From: Anastatus disparis
Taxonomy: Eukaryota > Arthropoda > Insecta > Hymenoptera > Eupelmidae
Length of the DNA stretch: 64,000 nt
Reading direction: 5' to 3'
Assembly: GCA_017163975.1 (NCBI GenBank)
Contig: JAFFSR010000019.1
Location: 231,001 to 295,000, forward strand
Translations under genes and position numbers: made by a program
Part shown: piece after piece, positions 1 through 11,076 of the stretch
Numbering within the stretch: position 1 is the first letter of the stretch
Layout of the letters: each line of letters starts with the position of its first letter
The notes under the pieces: generated by a model
The model's database searches: none
The model's input: only the letters and a program-made list of their open reading frames with translations
What the model was told of the DNA's origin: nothing

Positions 1-689
1 GCTATTTACGTATAGATACATACTATTCAGAGAATGTTAATTCGATGACATCTGTCAATATACACTTTAAGTAGTCATTTGAAACTTGCATAACTAATAA
101 GGACAAGTTTCCACACCTCCAGAAAACCGATTTAGCTAATACTGCAGGTTATGATTCTTTGATCAAAAGAATGAATCCGTGTTGTTTTTTTCCCATAATA
201 ATCCCAGCGACAAAGATAAGGTTGTTTCTTTCAAAAATATAGTAACAAGAAGTGCTTATAAGAACTTTAAAAACCAAAAAACTAAAACTCATACAAAAAA
301 GTCCATGAAAGATAAAAAAGTACAAGTTGAACACTTCACTTTAAACCTTATTGTGTCAAAAAAGTTTTTGTGGTTCAGAAGTTATGCTGAATTAAATATT
401 ACTACATATTTTCTTAAGAGCATGACGAAGCTGTCCGCCTTCTAATAATATTTCCAATCTTAACTTACGAATAAACGATGCGTTTAATCGAGTTTCTTTG
501 CTACAAAGAAAAAATTTGTAAGATTAAACTCTAGTGCGGACAACTCAAGAAATCCACCAAAATATTATACATACAAAGTTATACTAAAAACTTTCAATAT
601 GTCGTATTTTAAGGTTAGGTTTGTCGAGTTTGATATCTAATTTCCAATCCAAGCTCATAAAAAAATAACAAGTCCAAATGATTTTTTAT

Positions 690-702
690 TTTAACAAAAA
701 TT
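690..702 (+). repeat. Target-site duplication of the Penelope-like element (left copy)
   Basis: TTTAACAAAAATT occurs here and again at 5036-5048, flanking everything in between. The paralogous element near 57.6 kb carries a single copy of this sequence at the matching point, which shows that the 13 bp were duplicated on insertion. Confidence 0.85.
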
Positions 703-1442
703 TATCAATAGAGGTTAACGACAGTATAAATGATTCATTTAATAAAGAAATATTTAACAACTTTTAACTGTCATGATAATTCTTTTATTATTACTTCATA
801 AGACTACGTTTCAGTCATATTTTTGATGACCCTTTTCAAGTACAAAATTTTCTTAAATTACATAACAATGTATAAACATTTTCCACCTGAAACATAACAT
901 ATATATCTATATAAAACTTCCATTCATTAAAATTACAAAAACAAATTATCATCAAAATATCATATAATATTCTATGTACCCTTCAAAAATTTTTTTAAAA
1001 GAACAATGAAACATTATATAAACTCAATTAAACAACTTAATAATAAATATATCTCTCCAAATTATTAATAATAGAGACCATCAATTAGCATGGTTTCAGT
1101 CTAAAGTATATACAAGTTGCAAAAACATATGATCAGATTAAAAGCAGAGAAATCATTCACTACAGCAACTAGACAGAACACTATAAGGAGGATCACACAA
1201 CATGAACTAGCAAGTTAAAAGATATCCATGTGGTAAGGTGCTGTTGTTGGATGTACATTTAGCACATGCGTATGTCAATTTTTGAATAAAATGTATCAAC
1301 TATGAAAAGAATATTAATTACAAAAAACTTATAATGAATAATTTACACAATCAATCGTAATGAAATAAATAAATACTACTAAAAATATATATATATATAT
1401 ATATATATAATACCTCATCATATCTTAAACTTAGGAAAATTA

Positions 1443-3560
1443 TTAACTACGATTTACAGTCCACACATTATTATCAATATAATCCTTAAAAACAGTCAAC
1501 AACTTTTGCGTGTCAAACATTCTGTTGATATTGTGCTTGTGAATGTGTATGTTGATCATTTCAGAGACCAATCTTTTATAATAATTACCCTCATTATCAA
1601 GTATTTTAACCTTATCAATGTCAAAATTCATACTATGACCAGTGTTTAGCTCATGAGAGTAAAGGGCCGATCTTTCACGCTTATGTAAACAATCAGACCT
1701 ATGTTCCTTAACTCGAGTTTCAAGAGAACGACTGGTCTGTCCAATGTAGCAATCATTACAATCAGTACAATCAATCTTGTATACAACGTTAGTTTTTAAT
1801 GATTTTTTTGTAATATCTTTGCCTAATTGTGAATTGCATTTAATTTTGTTATCAAGACTAAAAATTAATTTAAAATTAAACATTTTGCATATGTTTTTAA
1901 AAGTAAATTCATGGGATTTTGAATAAGGAAATACAATTATATTGTTGGACTCTGAAAGATCCCTTACATTTAGATTGTGGTGATTGTACCTACTCTGCTT
2001 AATTCTTTTTTCAATATGTGTGTTTATAAATTCAATTGGGTAGTTGTTACCAATAAGCATCCTTCTAATGATATTGAAATTCTTAGCATGAAACTTTGTA
2101 TTTGATAGCTTGAGTACTTTATCCACCAATGAGAACACAATACCGATCTTTTGTGTAATTGGTCCATGAGATAAGAAATTTAGGTATTGTCCCGAGTGAG
2201 TTTCCTTGAGATACCAATCAGTAATTATGTTGTTTTTATCAGTGAAATCAATGTTGACATCTAGGAAGTGTAAGGTGTTGTTTACAGGCACTTCCAGTGT
2301 GTGTTGTATGTGCCGATCTATAGAGTTAAAAGCAACAAGGATTTTATCGATATCACTACTTTTTGCACAAATGAGACTATCATCAACGTATCTTCTATAG
2401 AACAAAATTGAGTCCCTCAAACCTTCAAAACTATCAAGTTCAACGTCCTGCATGACAATCTCAGCAAGAATAGGACTCAATGGACTTCCCATAGCACAAC
2501 CAAATATTTGTTTGTAAAATTTACCATCAAAAGTGAAATAATTATTGTTCATTATAAAACTTATTACATCAAGAAATTCCCGGAGTGATAAATCAGTGTG
2601 CTTATATAAGTGAGACCATCTTCTCTCAATTGAGGCCGAAATAGCAGACATATGGACATTGTTATATAAAGCAACAACATCAATACTAAAGAGTGAACAA
2701 TTTTCTGGTATTTTCAAGTTTTTTAAATCACCAATCAATTCATAACTGTTTTTTAGAGTATGACCGTTGTGAGGAATATATTTAGACATAAACCTTGCAA
2801 AAATTTTTGCAATTTGATAAGTGGGTGAGCCAATGGTGGAAACAATAATTCTCATAGACTTATCAATTTTGTGTAGCTTTATCAGTCCATAACATTTTGA
2901 GAGAAAACATTTATTGGTGGTGCTATTAAAAAGTTTTTTATTATCATTATTACTATTACTATCATTATCAATAAAAAGTGATCTATTATTAAGTTTCTTG
3001 ATAATATTATTAGTAGATCTCTCCAACATAGGTAATGGATCCTTATTAATTCTTTTATATAATGATTCATTATTTAAACATTCATTAACCCTACTATTAT
3101 AGTCTTCAGTATTAAAAACAACAATGGAACCACCTTTATCAGATCTTGAAATCCTTAAGTTGGAATTATTATTAAAAAATTTATTTGTCCTATTTATGTT
3201 GTTAATGAGACAATTATTCTGGATATTATAACTGTTGCGTCTTCTATTAATAGTAGAATTGAGAATCTGTTTACAAAACTTTTCATGCTCAGACTCTTCC
3301 AGATGAGACATAATGTTTAGACTTTTCATAACATTCAGTTTAAATTTGTCACTGTTTTCATCACAAAAATTAAATTTAGGACCTAGTTTTAGTGTGTCCA
3401 AAACATATGAAGGTAGAGAGCGGTCAGACAGATTAACAACAAATTTTTCATCAGTTCTAGTTTCATAGTTGTTGTTGAGGTTACCATTATTATTTAACTT
3501 GTCATTAGTTAAGTTAGAACAATTTAGATGATTCTGATTCCTATTAGCATTAAGGTCCAT
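1443..3560 (-). CDS. Penelope-like reverse transcriptase with GIY-YIG endonuclease
   Basis: This is a 705-residue ORF with no breaks. The N-terminus (1-130) is asparagine-rich. The reverse transcriptase shows the group-typical YGLIKLHK motif (224-231), motif A FSIDVVALY with D294, motif B around residues 351-366 (GCAMGSPLSP), the catalytic YVDD at 391-394 and the FLDV motif at 432-435. The C-terminal GIY-YIG nuclease has VVYKI (592-596), CYIGQT (604-609), R616 and EH at 619-620, with a CTDC linker between the two signature strands. Known role of the family: target-primed reverse transcription, with the nuclease nicking DNA. Length and domain order are normal for canonical Penelope elements. 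The start is the first ATG after the 5' junction. The copy looks potentially active, which is inference. Confidence 0.93.
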   Translation of the reverse strand: MDLNANRNQNHLNCSNLTNDKLNNNGNLNNNYETRTDEKFVVNLSDRSLPSYVLDTLKLGPKFNFCDENSDKFKLNVMKSLNIMSHLEESEHEKFCKQILNSTINRRRNSYNIQNNCLINNINRTNKFFNNNSNLRISRSDKGGSIVVFNTEDYNSRVNECLNNESLYKRINKDPLPMLERSTNNIIKKLNNRSLFIDNDSNSNNDNKKLFNSTTNKCFLSKCYGLIKLHKIDKSMRIIVSTIGSPTYQIAKIFARFMSKYIPHNGHTLKNSYELIGDLKNLKIPENCSLFSIDVVALYNNVHMSAISASIERRWSHLYKHTDLSLREFLDVISFIMNNNYFTFDGKFYKQIFGCAMGSPLSPILAEIVMQDVELDSFEGLRDSILFYRRYVDDSLICAKSSDIDKILVAFNSIDRHIQHTLEVPVNNTLHFLDVNIDFTDKNNIITDWYLKETHSGQYLNFLSHGPITQKIGIVFSLVDKVLKLSNTKFHAKNFNIIRRMLIGNNYPIEFINTHIEKRIKQSRYNHHNLNVRDLSESNNIIVFPYSKSHEFTFKNICKMFNFKLIFSLDNKIKCNSQLGKDITKKSLKTNVVYKIDCTDCNDCYIGQTSRSLETRVKEHRSDCLHKRERSALYSHELNTGHSMNFDIDKVKILDNEGNYYKRLVSEMINIHIHKHNINRMFDTQKLLTVFKDYIDNNVWTVNRS

Positions 3561-3632
3561 TAAACCATTCTTATAAGGTTCAAAGTCAAAATATTTATTA
3601 TAAAATCTGTAGTAAACTATAGTAAAGGTATT

Positions 3633-4328
3633 GTGTTCTCATTGGTGGATAAAGTACTCAAGCTATCAAATACAAAGTTTCATGCTAAGAATTTCAATAT
3701 CATTAGAAGGATGCTTATTGGTAACAACTACCCAATTGAATTTATAAACACACATATTGAAAAAAGAATTAAGCAGAGTAGGTACAATCACCACAATCTA
3801 AATGTAAGGGATCTTTCAGAGTCCAACAATATAATTGTATTTCCTTATTCAAAATCCCATGAATTTACTTTTAAAAACATATGCAAAATGTTTAATTTTA
3901 AATTAATTTTTAGTCTTGATAACAAAATTAAATGCAATTCACAATTAGGCAAAGATATTACAAAAAAATCATTAAAAACTAACGTTGTATACAAGATTGA
4001 TTGTACTGATTGTAATGATTGCTACATTGGACAGACCAGTCGTTCTCTTGAAACTCGAGTTAAGGAACATAGGTCTGATTGTTTACATAAGCGTGAAAGA
4101 TCGGCCCTTTACTCTCATGAGCTAAACACTGGTCATAGTATGAATTTTGACATTGATAAGGTTAAAATACTTGATAATGAGGGTAATTATTATAAAAGAT
4201 TGGTCTCTGAAATGATCAACATACACATTCACAAGCACAATATCAACAGAATGTTTGACACGCAAAAGTTGTTGACTGTTTTTAAGGATTATATTGATAA
4301 TAATGTGTGGACTGTAAATCGTAGTTAA
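3633..4328 (+). pseudogene. 5'-truncated Penelope ORF (C-terminal RT remnant plus GIY-YIG nuclease)
   Basis: The 231 codons are identical in protein sequence to residues 476-705 of the minus-strand ORF, apart from the first codon, which is GTG rather than a real start. Homology begins abruptly at about 3627, which is the truncation point abutting the 5' end of the full copy. It lacks motifs A to C, so it cannot make reverse transcriptase, but the whole nuclease domain is open. It is best read as the partial-copy arm of the element, not as an independent gene. Confidence 0.9.
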
Positions 4329-6649
4329 TAATTTTCCTAAGTTTAAGATATGATGAGGTATTATATATATATATATATATATATATATTTTTAGTAGTAT
4401 TTATTTATTTCATTACGATTGATTGTGTAAATTATTCATTATAAGTTTTTTGTAATTAATATTCTTTTCATAGTTGATACATTTTATTCAAAAATTGACA
4501 TACGCATGTGCTAAATGTACATCCAACAACAGCGCCTTACCACATGGATATCTTTTAACTTGCTAGTTCATGTTGTGTGATCCTCCTTATAGTGTTCTGT
4601 CTAGTTGCTGTAGTGAATGATTTCTCTGCTTTTAATCTGATCATATGTTTTTGCAACTTGTATATACTTTAGACTGAAACCATGCTAATTGATGGTCTCT
4701 ATTATTAATAATTTGGAGAGATATATTTATTATTAAGTTGTTTAATTGAGTTTATATAATGTTTCATTGTTCTTTTAAAAAAATTTTTGAAGGGTACATA
4801 GAATATTATATGATATTTTGATGATAATTTGTTTTTGTAATTTTAATGAATGGAAGTTTTATATAGATATATATGTTATGTTTCAGGTGGAAAATGTTTA
4901 TACATTGTTATGTAATTTAAGAAAATTTTGTACTTGAAAGGGGTCATCAAAAATATGACTGAAACGTAGTCTTATGAAGTAATAATAAAAGAATTATCAT
5001 GACAGTTAAAAGTTGTTAAATATTTCTTTATTAAATTTAACAAAAATTATTGTATAAATATAGCTTTAGTGCGGACAAGTCATTATATTTGTTTAATTTA
5101 AGAATTTCAAAAGATATTGATAAAATAAAAAAAGCAAAACTCGATTGCTGCAGCTCCGACATGCCGTTAATATTTTTAGCATGTGACACATAATGAATTT
5201 TTACGTTATTTAATTAGCATATTTTAATCACTTCGTATACAGCATGGAATATTTATCGAAGCTTCCTGGAATAATGGCACGGAAGATTTAAAATATTTCA
5301 GAAATCTTCCATAGAATATTCCTGTAATATTCGTTGATTCTTCTTATATTGAAATATTCTATGGAATATTGTTGGAAAACTCTAAGAATATTTCATTGGA
5401 AGATTTGGGTCATCTCAAATCTTTTATTGAAACATTTCAGGAATCTTGCAGGAATATTTCATAAAATATTTTGTTGGAACATTCATGGAAGATTTTCGGA
5501 ATATTGAAACAAAAGATTTGAAACATTTCATAAACCTTTCATGGAATATGCATGTGAGATTTAAGGAAACTTTCTTGAAATATTCCATAAAATATTTCTG
5601 GAAGATTTTAGAAATTCATCGTAAAATATTTCATGGAATATTCATGGAAGATTTGTAGAATGTTGAAACGGAAGATTAGGATTATTTCAGAAAACTTCCG
5701 TAGAACATTACTCTAATATTCGTATGTCCTTAGCTCTTCTTACATTGGAATATTCCATGAAATATTCTTGAAAGATATCAAGAATACTTCAATGGAAGGT
5801 TTGGGTAATCTCACATCTTTCATGAAATGTTCCTGGAAGATTTTTGGAAAGTTTTGATAAAAAATTTAGGGTTTCTCTCCCGAAAAGCTTTCTCTGACGG
5901 AAATATCTTTAACAACCCGTTAAAACCAAGGTTTTTCCGAATTTTTCACTTGTTTCTCCTTAAACGTTAGTATGAAGGTAATGAGGACACAAATACATCA
6001 CAGATTATTAAAGTAGAGTAAAGAACCTTTAATTTGCGCTTTTAAAAACGTTTTTAGGTGCCATAGAATCCTAGTTACAATGATTTCAAGTCGAGAGTCT
6101 CCCTAAAAACAAGCTTTTTAACATATCTGGCTTGTTTCTTTGAAAAATTTTTTTCAAATCATGTTTTAACGCTTAACTGAAACAGATTGAAAAAAAAAAT
6201 CGCATTTTAATAGTACTTTATTTATGCCCTTAAAATTGAGTCCTAAAATCATATTTTTGACAAAAAAATCATTTTTTTTTTTGCTCTCTTATTGGATTAA
6301 ATTATTTTTTAACGGTACAAAACAATGTCTTTTGTGAATTTTAAATTAAGGTACAAGAATCCATTGTTTAAATGCAGCTCAAAAAATTTTAGAATCCTTA
6401 AAGGGTCTAGCTGATTATGATGGGGTCAGGTGACCCCCCCCAAAAAGGTATTATCAAACAAAAAGTACTTTAATAAAGTACATTACCCTCCAGTCGGCTG
6501 GCATTTCAGAATGTCCAAAAGTGATTCTTTGAAAATTTTTTCCAAACTTTTTTACAAAAAGTTCCCAATGGGCTAGCAATGTAAGCCGACCTTGAGATGA
6601 TGCCGATCGGCATCACCCCGGCCGCCTGCAGGTTAAGGTTCTGTCTATT

Positions 6650-7360
6650 CAGTCTGTATCAAAAGTTAGTATTTTTGATAATGATTTATATTTTTGTGTA
6701 GAGAGGGTTTATTCAATTTTTCACATAGTAATTTATTAGATAATATTAAAACAGTTATTTTAAAATTTGTTTCATTTAAATATAACAATTCATTAAAGAG
6801 TTATAGCATTTAAAGTTTATAACTTTTTAATAAATTGTTATATTTGGATCAAACCAGGTTTAAAATGATTATTTTAATATTATCTAATAAATTACTTTGT
6901 AAAAAATTGAATGAACTCTCCCTACTTAAGAAGGGGCCGAACTATCTGTCTTTGTCTAATAGCGTTTTTCATCATTTATGTAAACACTATCTGGTATAAC
7001 AAGAAAAAAATAGCAGCCCCCGCTAGATATTAGTATAATAAGTAAATTTTGTAATAACAACCAAATTTTTTCACTGCGTAGTTTTTGAATAATTAGAGAC
7101 CTACCAAAAAAAGATAGGTTATATTCTAGATTGCTAGTAGGTCTCTAATTAGTCAAAAATTATGCGGTAAAAAATTTGATTGATATTACAAAATTTACTA
7201 ATTATACTAATATCTAGCGGGGGCTGCTATTTTTTTCTTGTTATACCGGTTAGTGTTTACATAAATGATGGAAAACGCTATTAGACAAAGACAGATAGTT
7301 CGGCCCCTTCTTAAAAATATAAACCATTATCGAAAATATTATTTTTTGACACAGACTGTA
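6650..7360. mobile_element. Palindromic element (MITE) with a second MITE inserted in its right arm
   Basis: The arms begin CAGTCTGTATCAAAAG on the left and end ACACAGACTGTA on the right. The left arm (6650-6790) folds back on 6790-6924 and then 7315-7360. The TTAA hairpin at 6926-7314 interrupts the right arm. It is non-coding. Confidence 0.7.
6926..7314. mobile_element. TTAA hairpin MITE (GAAGGGGCCGAACTATC tips)
   Basis: A near-perfect inverted repeat is bounded by TTAA at both ends. The tips read AGAAGGGGCCGAAC and their reverse complement. Inner arms carry a GCAGCCCCCGCTAGATATTA block and a GACCTACC block. It shares the CTGTC-TTTGTCTAAT subterminal motif with the other TTAA hairpins in this window. 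Confidence 0.8.
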
Positions 7361-7534
7361 TAGCCAGAACATCCTTAAAATATTTTCGGAACACATCAAG
7401 GCTATGCCTTTTTTATAATTCTAAATAATTAATATTGGTAAGATATTGACTAATAAAGATATAATATATATTTAAAAAAATTATTACCATAACAATAATT
7501 ATAATAATAGATTAAAACGTATAATAAAAATGAT

Positions 7535-7927
7535 TTAAGAGCAGGCCGGATTCGCTGTCCTTGTCTAATTGGCATTTTTGTTATTTACTCAAATTTTAAT
7601 CGGCGTATCTTCAAATTAAAGGTCGAGCGCAATAGATATTATTATTATGAACATCTATGCACAAGAAAAAAAATATCTACCGGTTTGTTTTTGAGAAAAG
7701 TAAGTAACGCCAAAGTAAAAGTTTATGTTTATAATATTTTTGCGTTACTTACTTTTCTCAAAAACAAACCGATAGATATTTTTTTTCTTGTGCATAGATG
7801 TTTATAATAATAATATCTATTGCGCTCGACCTTTAATTTGAAGATACACCAATTAAAACTTGAGTAAATAACAAACAACTCAATTGTTACTCGGTCGGTA
7901 TCAGGTACTACTCCGGTCTACCGTTAA
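7535..7927. mobile_element. TTAA hairpin MITE (GAGCAGGCCGG tips), copy 1
   Basis: It is bounded by TTAA at 7535-7538 and 7924-7927. The arms contain GCGCAATAGATATTATTATT, a TGCACAAGAAAAAAA block and TTTTGAGAAAAGTAAG. Close relatives are at 32226-32618 and 38660-39025. It is a non-coding palindrome that would form a hairpin of nearly 400 nt. Confidence 0.85.
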
Positions 7928-7980
7928 TAGACTTCTGGGTTAAAAAGCTAAATTAAAAATCATTTGCTTATATTTGAATT

Positions 7981-8112
7981 ATATCATACTACTTGAATAT
8001 TAGTGTAATATTAGCTAAGTTAAATTATTGTTATAAATATGTACATCATGTTGTATAAATATCAAAAAATTAAATGAGCTCATATTGCACTAATATTCAA
8101 GTAGTATGATAT
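7981..8112. repeat. Inverted repeat, 132 bp
   Basis: The arms ATATCATACTACTTGAATAT and its complement flank an AT-rich centre containing a TTGTTATAAATATG segment. It is probably a small MITE. No relative was noticed elsewhere in the window. Confidence 0.6.
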
Positions 8113-8457
8113 AACGCTAATATATGTGTATAATTTTTTATTTTGTTACGCCCAGTTGTTATATTTAACGCCCAGATTACACGTTTCAAAATATTTTTTA
8201 TAAATAATACATAAATAAATAGAATAATTTTAATGATATTTTGAAATAATACATTTAAAAATGCATATATTTGAGTATTTCAAGTTTTCTAATGAACTGT
8301 GGGTATTAGTAGTTATTGGGGCACCATGGACCGTCAAAACAAACCCCCACTCCACCACCCCAAAGGTTACTGACCGGAAGGTCAATGATCTCTGAGAAGG
8401 CTAAGTAGGGGTTGTTGAGACGGAACATTGGTGCCCCAAGAAATAAGTGCACACGCA

Positions 8458-8511
8458 CACTCACACGCACGCACGCACACACAAATAAATAAACCATATT
8501 TTATATATATA

Positions 8512-8547
<36 letters not shown>
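8458..8547. repeat. CA and AT microsatellites
   Basis: A (CA)n-like tract with ACGC interruptions (8452-8481) is followed by an (AT)n tract (8500-8547). Confidence 0.9.
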
Positions 8548-8552
<5 letters not shown>

Positions 8553-8673
8553 CATAAAATACTAATTCAAGGTCGATGACCTTAAAAATGAAGTATTATA
8601 CCTAGCTGTAGATAGAGTAATATACGCATACATAAACACACACCCATTGTATACATACACAGGCATTCACACA

Positions 8674-8850
8674 TTGTGTACTACAACATATAACCTTGGT
8701 CCAAAGTGCCACATAATGATTGCTTACCAGCTAACTACTGTTGGAGACATACACAACCATTCACACATTGTATACCACAACATTTAACCTTGGTCCAAAG
8801 TGCCACATAATGATTGCTTACCAGTTGATCACCGTTGCAAACACATCTCG
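8674..8850 (+). repeat. Tandem repeat, 84-bp unit, two copies
   Basis: CATTCACACATTGT starts units at 8674 and 8758. Both contain AACCTTGGTCCAAAGTGCCA and ATAATGATTGCTTACCAG. It is non-coding. Confidence 0.8.
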
Positions 8851-8939
8851 ATCTAGACCCACATTGTAGAACAACCTATCTGTGCGGAGTTTCGATGAAG
8901 ACTGATAGTTAAGCCAAATCTTCACCCTTAATAACCTAA

Positions 8940-9336
8940 CTCCCCCATCGAAAAATAAAAATATTACATACCATTCTCACACTACGAATAGCAACTTGAT
9001 ACTCTTTGCAAGAAAATATTAATAAGTGTATTTTGAGAAGCATATTTTAAAATGAAGTTAAAATAATCATAATTAATAAAAAATCCCATACCATTCTCAC
9101 GCTAAGATTGTTAATCTGACTCTTTTTGCAATTAATTTTATGAAAAAGACGTATTTTAGGGTGCTGACATTATAAAATTTAAAATTTCAACGTAAGAAAT
9201 CTCTCTCTCTAAGACGTATGTACGGGTGCTGATTTTGTAAAACTTAAAATTTTTCTCTCTTTCTCTCTCTCTCTTTCTTTCTCTCTTTACCCTATTTTAT
9301 TATAATAAAATAAATAAAAAATATGAATTATATAAG

Positions 9337-9384
<48 letters not shown>

Positions 9385-9400
9385 TCTCTTTCTATCTTTC
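8940..9400 (+). repeat. Degenerate direct repeats and a CT microsatellite
   Basis: CATACCATTCTCAC starts two diverged units about 130 bp apart (8970 and 9090). They are followed by repeated GTACGGGTGCTGA-type segments and a long (CT)n tract between 9250 and 9390. No gene is seen. Confidence 0.6.
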
Positions 9401-9489
9401 TAATATGTATGTCTATAAGCCATGGATCAGAATTGATTATTATATTTTAAATATAATATATATTTATTTCCATTACATTAATTGCCAAG

Positions 9490-10562
9490 GTATCGAATCA
9501 ATAAATATAGAGAATTAGTGATACAAAAATGATAAAAAGTATCAGGAGCCCGAAACATAAGAAGAAGTATAACTTTCTACCTCTTGCGATTAGTTGTTTT
9601 GACATTCATTGTAAATACGCCCAAGTTGCGTATATAACTAAGAACAACTGTATATATATATATATATATATACATACATACATACATATGCCAATCATAT
9701 GTATATATAAATATTTATCAAAATCAAATATATTATATTGAAAGATATTTATTATTTAAAAATTATTATTCATAAATTATCAATCATAACGCAATAGATA
9801 TCGACAATTCATGATAAAAATAAGAAAAAAGTATCAGGCTATTATAAAAACCATTCTACCTCTTGCGATTAGTTGTTTTTGACATTCATTGTAAATACGC
9901 CCAAGTTGCGTATATAACTGAGAACAACTGTATATATTAGTTATATACGTAACTTGGGAGTACGAAGGATGAATACAGGCGAGACTAAAGTGTTTGTCGC
10001 ATGAGTAGCAGTTGGTCGAGGGCGCCCGAGACTGACTGCTGCTCAAGCGACAAGCACTTTAGTCAAGCCTGGATTCAGAATCCTTCGTACTCCCAAGTTA
10101 CGTAGATAAGTTTATGTCGTTGGTAGGCCGTATGAGGAACTATAAAAATGATTTTCTAAAATTAATGATATATGTTTTATTAAAAAAAAGTAAATAATGT
10201 CATTATTTACTTATTTATTTTACTTATTAACTGTTTAACTTTGAAAATTTGTTGAAACAAAACATTCTATAAAGTTAAGGTTTTATATGAATTTGTATGA
10301 GCATTGACATATCTAACGACATTCTTTTGTTTTCACTAACCTACGAATCGATGTCACTCGCGTCATATACGGCCATGCTGTGCGATATCTCGATCTGTCA
10401 ATACTCCCTTAGGGAGTATAGAGCTGTCAATACTCCCTTAGGGAGTATTGACAGAGAAAATATCGTCGAGATATTAGCATGAATGTATGCATTGCCTATA
10501 CAAATTTAGCGTGGTCTATAGGTATTCCACCGAATACGGCCTACGGCGACATAAATAAATAA

Positions 10563-10612
<50 letters not shown>

Positions 10613-10800
10613 GCAAATCATATGTAAATATAAATATTTATCAAAATCGAATATATTATATTGAAAGATATTTATTATTTGAAAATTATTATTCATAAAT
10701 TATCAATCATTGCGCAATGAATATCGATAATTTATGATAAAAAATAATAAAAAGTATCAGGCTATTATAAAAAAGAAAGAGGTATACCATTCGTTATTTT
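9490..10800 (+). repeat. Dispersed repeat units with an internal 156-bp hairpin
   Basis: A module containing GATAAAAAGTATCAGG, TACCTCTTGCGATTAG and TATTGAAAGATATTTATTAT occurs around 9530-9750, 9810-9930 and 10620-10790. Between the second and third is a hairpin (9948-10103) with arms ACGTAACTTGGGAGTACGAA and complement, GC-richer than its surroundings. A related GGGAGTAAGAAGGAT segment is at 13851. AT tracts are at 9652-9671 and 10560-10607. There are no credible ORFs. Confidence 0.55.
10395..10454. repeat. Tandem palindromes, 29-bp spacing
   Basis: CTGTCAATACTCCCTTAGGG occurs at 10395 and 10424. The second copy is a 31-bp palindrome with 15-bp arms around one central base (10424-10454). 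The first copy is complete except for its last arm. It could be a cruciform or a protein-binding site; function is unknown. Confidence 0.75.
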
Positions 10801-11067
10801 GACAGTAGATGTGTATGTAATAAAATAATTCTCAATTTATATATTAAGAATATTACCTAATATCGATATTTATTAATAGTTTAAGTACGTATGCAAATTA
10901 GGTGCATATGCAAATTAAGTGTAGGTATAAAGTATGTAAAGTACAAAGATTTAAGAAGTATAATAGCCATTACTACGACAATGTGGAATGGGTGTTCTTA
11001 AGAGATGCACTCAAGTCATTCGTTGTAATAAGATCACCCCAAGTTTGATAACGCGACACGAGAGACG

Positions 11068-11076
11068 AATGAAATT
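11068..11076 (+). repeat. 9-bp target-site duplication of the foldback element
   Basis: AATGAAATT is found here and at 16722-16730, exactly outside the inverted ACGTCTATTACGCTGG termini. Confidence 0.85.

Larger units (their letters stand above)
703..5035 (-). mobile_element. Penelope-like retroelement, head-to-head full and truncated copies
   Basis: A minus-strand copy (about 3626 down to 703) carries the complete ORF. A plus-strand 5'-truncated copy (3627-5035) starts within the reverse-transcriptase C-terminal region. The two copies are almost identical inverted arms, 738-2144 against 3627-5035, including the AT tract in the 3' UTR; I saw only a few base differences. The left end has an extra 35 nt (703-737) between the duplication and the arm, like the short unmatched tails known for Penelope insertions. 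Near-identity and an intact ORF suggest a recent insertion. A hammerhead ribozyme, common in this group, was looked for and not confirmed. Confidence 0.9.
414..5170. mobile_element. TTAA-flanked terminal-inverted-repeat element carrying a Penelope insert
   Basis: The element is bounded by TTAA at 414-417 and 5167-5170. Just inside, the left end reads GAGCATGACGAAGCTG and the right end read inward is CGGCATGTCGGAGCTG, an imperfect inverted repeat. Without the Penelope insertion it would be about 0.4 kb and non-coding. A second copy lies inverted at about 57563-57881 with the same TTAAGAGCATGACGAAGCT end. TTAA duplication points to the piggyBac superfamily, which is inference because no transposase is present. 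The ends resemble those of the eight hairpin MITEs elsewhere in the window (TTAAGAGCAGG type). Confidence 0.7.
5241..8460 (+). repeat. Left Polinton inverted repeat, interrupted by nested MITEs
   Basis: Three segments pair with the right end in inverted orientation. Positions 5241-5880 are degenerate 25-30 bp repeats of the GGAATATTTC / GGAAGATTT kind. Positions 5890-6400 pair with about 29820-30320. Positions 8300-8460 pair with about 29490-29650 (shared TTATTGGGGCACCATGG). The spacing agrees once the nested palindromes at 6650-7360 and 7535-7927 are removed: about 1.9 kb on the left against about 1.9 kb on the right. Identity looks like 75-85 percent by eye. No gene is seen. Confidence 0.8.

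Noticed and set aside
4940..4985. Hammerhead ribozyme in the Penelope 3' region
   Set aside because: A GAAACGTAGTC-like half is present but no CUGANGA box or stable stem II could be matched in either orientation.
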